Positions 18,720-21,539 of a stretch of DNA of 21,539 nt are shown one piece after another. Made by a program: the position numbers and the translations under genes. Origin of the DNA: Azolla pinnata. Lineage: Eukaryota; Streptophyta; Polypodiopsida; Salviniales; Salviniaceae. The notes under the pieces are model-generated. The model made no database searches. It was not told where the DNA came from and was given only the letters and a program-made list of their open reading frames with translations. Every line of letters starts with the position of its first letter. The first letter of the stretch is position 1. The stretch is from the NCBI GenBank assembly GCA_037176905.1, contig JBBBWG010002782.1, positions 11,062 to 32,600 of the forward strand. The letters run 5' to 3'.

Positions 18720-21539
18720 TCATGTTGGAGGTGTGTTCATGGAGCTCTCATGGAGAAAGAAGGCAAAGTGGCAATGCACTGCCATCGCCATCGCCATCGC
18801 CATCGCCGCCATCGCCATCATCTTCACGACGCTTGCTTTTCTCCTGCCATCGCTGCAAGTCTCCACCTGATCCACCTTCGCTGATCTTGATCCTGCAACA
18901 TGATCTTCCCCTTGTTCCTTCTCGTCGCGGTCCATGGTTTCCTCCATCTTGCTGCTGCAGCCGCTCGTTGGGATCTCCGCGCTTCTGATCAGGTGAGATG
19001 GAACATGGCCGACTGTTTCTTCTTCTTCTTCTTCTTCTTCTTCTTCGTCTGCGCCTGAGGAAGCCATCGACGGATCTACTCTTTCTTCCGCTCCGGCTTC
19101 AGTGCTAATTACCAGTTCTTGGAGCGCGATTAGGTCCGCCATGGGGTTACATCGCACGCTCCACCGATCTCCATCTTCTGCAGATCTGGAGGTTTTGCCT
19201 CCTCCTCCTCCTCCTCCTCCTTCCTTCTGATGTACATTGTTTGAATCTTCTTCTTCCGCTAGACTAATTTTATTTACATTCTCTTGATCCTCTGTCGGAT
19301 TCTCGTCTTCTCCGGCATCCGAATGAATCCCTTCTTGTTTGTCAAACTCTACGTTTTCGTCTGAATCGTTCTCCTGCGCATCTTCTTGATCTTCTGCTTC
19401 TGCTTCTCCTGCTGCTGCAGATTCACCGCCATGGTTTTCTTCTTTACCGTCTCCTTGATTTGCAGTTTTCATGGCGTCCTGCAATTTATCAGAGAACCAA
19501 GAATCAGAAAATGGAACGCTGTAAAGATCTGAATGAAATATACCTGGTGGGGCAAAGTCTTGATCCAATACATTATAATATTCAACACTACACGATCTCG
19601 TGACTGATTCCTCCCCAGCTCGACGTTCTTGCTCCTGTTCAGCTTGTTCTTCCGCTTCTTCTGCTGTGACTAGTGCGGCTGCTAATTCTTCGTGAACTGC
19701 AGATCCACGGCCGATTCCACCGCACGATATTGCAGCTCCAGAATCATTGCTGCTGCAGGTAAGCAGCTCATCATGCCTTTCGGCCACGATCGCTTCTTCT
19801 TGTTTCGAGCGATATTCGACAGGTACTACTGATTGTGAGCCCTCAACTGCATCTTGATCGATGATGAAGATGGTTCGCTCTCTCGAATGCTTCGGCGGCT
19901 CATATTGAAATACTGCAGGCATTACAAGCCTACCAGACGTAGCTGCACTGGCAGTACTAGTGCTGCTTGATGCTCGGCGGCGCAGCTTACCAGTTGCAGC
20001 CTTTGAATCTCGCGGACCAGTATAAGCTGCAGCGGCAGCAGCAACGCTACGGTAACCGTGCTTGTGCACGATGCGTCTTACAGTGGTTGCAGTACTACTA
20101 GTAGGCGAAGAAGAGCGTCCTCTTCGATCTTCGCCACTACTACGATGACCACGAGGATGATGATGTTGATTACGCGGCTGTTTCAGATGATGATGATGAT
20201 GATGATCGCCGTGCTGTGAGGATCTGTTGCCACTGATCGTCGATCTTGTTTCATCAAGCACTCGTGCAGCAGCAGCAGCAGATTCCGCTAATTTGGCTGC
20301 CGCCGAACGAGAGCCGCCGATCTGCTGGTTCGACGGAGCACGATCTATGGCGGCGCAGTCGAGCACTGCATCGGCTTCTGCGCTTGATTCGGCCTGAATA
20401 CGATTGGAAGAAGAGTGGAGCCCTAGCACTGCAGCGCTATGATCTCTATTGCTGCAGCTGGTGGCGGTGATAGTAGCAGGCGCAGTATTATGCGCACTAG
20501 TGGCAGCAGATCGTGCGGATTGCTGCTCCTCATCCGCTTCCATGATTTTGGTTATGACCTCTGGCATCGACCGGATGGAACTGGCAGCCGTGACGTCGTG
20601 GATGCGGTGCACAATCTTGCGGCAGGGCGTGGCTTTGGAATCCTTGCAGGCACTGTCGTGAAAAGTCTGGAAATAGGCGCAGAAGTAGTCGGATTCGTCG
20701 ACGCTGCCGCCGCCGGCAGCGGCAGCAGCAGCTAGGGCGGCGGCGGCGGCGGAGAGCTCACGTTGCCGATCCGAGCTGCCGCTGCGGTCGGGACGATCTG
20801 CAGCTGCAGCAGATCGAACATTGCTGCTGCGCAAGTGTAGTGCATCAGGATCACTAGGATTCAGCGGCTTCGAGCACGCGGGAGGAGGAGGAGGAGGAAG
20901 AAGACGACGATGAAGGCGAAGGCGGGGAGGGGAGGGGCATGAAGAGGAAGAGCACGACGGTGGCGGCGGAGATGATGATGATGGTGATGATGGATCTGCA
21001 AGCGCCACATTCATCGTCGTCGGCGTCGTCTGCTTGGCATCATCGCGATCGGCAAGGGCCTGGGCGGTGCGGAGGGCGGAGGCGGCGGCGCGGCGCACGG
21101 CGGGCATCGGGTCGAGCCGGCGGCAGCGGCCGAGGAGCTGGAGGGCGGGGCGGAGCGCGGCGGGGGCGGCGTCGGCGGCGCCGCCCACGAGCAGCGCCTC
21201 CAGCAACTGCAGGCCCGCGACGCGGACCTGCCACGGCGGCGGCGGCTGCCGCTGCTGCTGGAGGTGGGCAATGCTGCCGGCGGCGCCGGAAGAAGAGGAG
21301 GCGGAGGAGGAAGCGGGGATCTGGAGAAGGTCGTGGAGGAGGAAATCGAGGAGCGGGGCAGCGGAGCTGGAGAGCACATTGCAGCTGCTAGAATTGCTGG
21401 TATCCTTCTTGTTGTTGTTGGTTTTGTCCATGTTGTTGTCGTCATTATCGCGGACATGGACATTGGCGAGGGCGCGGAGGAGGGCGAGGTGGGGCGTGGC
21501 GGCGCGCGCGGCGGCCGAGGAGCGCGCGGCGGACGCCGC
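18720..21539 (-). CDS. Large ARM-repeat protein, possibly SINE1/SINE2-type KASH protein (5' end outside window)
   Basis: Seen: an open frame from the right edge to TGA at 18720-18722, at least 939 codons. The first in-frame ATG is at 21431, but the 36 codons before it stay open and fit the same helical pattern (TPHLALLRALANVHV), so the true start is probably outside. Numbering from that Met: an ARM/HEAT-like segment at 26-125 (WQVRVAGLQLLEALL, DPMPAVRRAAASALRTAQ), then a long low-complexity region rich in Ser, Ala, Glu and His. Within it are more ordered patches such as YYNVLDQDFAPPGIFHSDLY. A hydrophobic segment at 871-893 is followed by HESSMNTPPT-stop. Known: Arabidopsis SINE1/2 have N-terminal ARM repeats, a C-terminal membrane segment and a short tail ending in a VPT-like motif that binds SUN proteins. 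Inferred: same family. The hydrophobic segment is encoded by a GCCATC-type repeat, so it may be fortuitous. A TOG/ARM microtubule protein is the alternative. Confidence 0.4.
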   Translation of the reverse strand, partial: AASAARSSAAARAATPHLALLRALANVHVRDNDDNNMDKTNNNKKDTSNSSSCNVLSSSAAPLLDFLLHDLLQIPASSSASSSSGAAGSIAHLQQQRQPPPPWQVRVAGLQLLEALLVGGAADAAPAALRPALQLLGRCRRLDPMPAVRRAAASALRTAQALADRDDAKQTTPTTMNVALADPSSPSSSSPPPPSCSSSSCPSPPRLRLHRRLLPPPPPPACSKPLNPSDPDALHLRSSNVRSAAAADRPDRSGSSDRQRELSAAAAALAAAAAAGGGSVDESDYFCAYFQTFHDSACKDSKATPCRKIVHRIHDVTAASSIRSMPEVITKIMEADEEQQSARSAATSAHNTAPATITATSCSNRDHSAAVLGLHSSSNRIQAESSAEADAVLDCAAIDRAPSNQQIGGSRSAAAKLAESAAAAARVLDETRSTISGNRSSQHGDHHHHHHLKQPRNQHHHPRGHRSSGEDRRGRSSSPTSSTATTVRRIVHKHGYRSVAAAAAAYTGPRDSKAATGKLRRRASSSTSTASAATSGRLVMPAVFQYEPPKHSRERTIFIIDQDAVEGSQSVVPVEYRSKQEEAIVAERHDELLTCSSNDSGAAISCGGIGRGSAVHEELAAALVTAEEAEEQAEQEQERRAGEESVTRSCSVEYYNVLDQDFAPPGIFHSDLYSVPFSDSWFSDKLQDAMKTANQGDGKEENHGGESAAAGEAEAEDQEDAQENDSDENVEFDKQEGIHSDAGEDENPTEDQENVNKISLAEEEDSNNVHQKEGGGGGGGGKTSRSAEDGDRWSVRCNPMADLIALQELVISTEAGAEERVDPSMASSGADEEEEEEEEEETVGHVPSHLIRSAEIPTSGCSSKMEETMDRDEKEQGEDHVAGSRSAKVDQVETCSDGRRKASVVKMMAMAAMAMAMAMAVHCHFAFFLHESSMNTPPT
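18777..18822. repeat. GCCATC hexanucleotide repeat inside the 3' end of the ARM-repeat gene
   Basis: Repeated GCCATC units, with one GCC insertion, are read on the minus strand as alternating Met and Ala codons. They form most of the hydrophobic segment near the C-terminus of the ARM-repeat protein. The same motif type continues into the CAT microsatellite beyond the stop codon. Confidence 0.8.

Noticed and set aside
18122..18884. Frames up to 252 codons of poly-His, poly-Ile, poly-Ser or poly-Asp
   Set aside because: They are products of the CAT/CAC microsatellite, with no ordered protein segment.
20939..21463. Arg/Gly/Ala-rich frames opposite or overlapping the ARM-repeat gene
   Set aside because: High GC removes stops in several frames; only the minus frame with helical ARM-like pattern continues through to 18720.

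Overview
The window is plant nuclear DNA. It holds intron-containing plant gene families, an intronless PLS-class PPR gene, plant telomere-type motifs in promoters, and long trinucleotide microsatellites. The very regular PPR repeats (KACGSIG, GLLEND, VVLGTAVVDMYAKC blocks) look most like those of leptosporangiate ferns. That is my inference and could not be tested here.

Layout. 1-1357: minisatellites, polypyrimidine and polypurine tracts, and a leader. 1358-3995 (+): a four-exon GT14 (GlcAT14-type) Golgi glycosyltransferase. 3996-5800: non-coding, apart from a possible Cys-rich coding relic at 4316-4594 (-). 5801-8542 (-): a four-exon gene for a 173-aa REX1-B-type protein, whose exons are each too short to stand out as ORFs. 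I rebuilt it from splice sites and codon phase. 8543-10191: the divergent intergenic region, filled with telomere-motif DNA, a 148-bp tandem repeat, G-boxes and a TATA box. 10192-11907 (+): a CDF-like Dof zinc-finger factor. 11908-13378: convergent 3' flanks with nothing recognisable. 13379-15706 (-): the PPR gene. 15707-18238: AT-rich DNA with two decayed retroelement-like fragments on opposite strands. 18239-18702: a CAT/CAC microsatellite. 18720-21539 (-): the 3' part of a large ARM-repeat gene that runs off the right edge. Its C-terminus (hydrophobic segment, then a 10-residue tail ending TPPT) looks like a plant KASH tail, so it may be a SINE1/SINE2-type nuclear-envelope protein.

The genes do not form a pathway; they are independent nuclear genes. 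The main structural links are the shared, telo-box-rich divergent region between the REX1-B-type and Dof genes, and a roughly 46-bp module common to the REX1-B-type intron 1 and the Dof leader. The least expected observations are the partial tandem duplication of REX1-B-type exon 2 with a possible cryptic exon, the KASH-like tail built from a hexanucleotide repeat, and the opposing telomere-like arrays in the Dof promoter.
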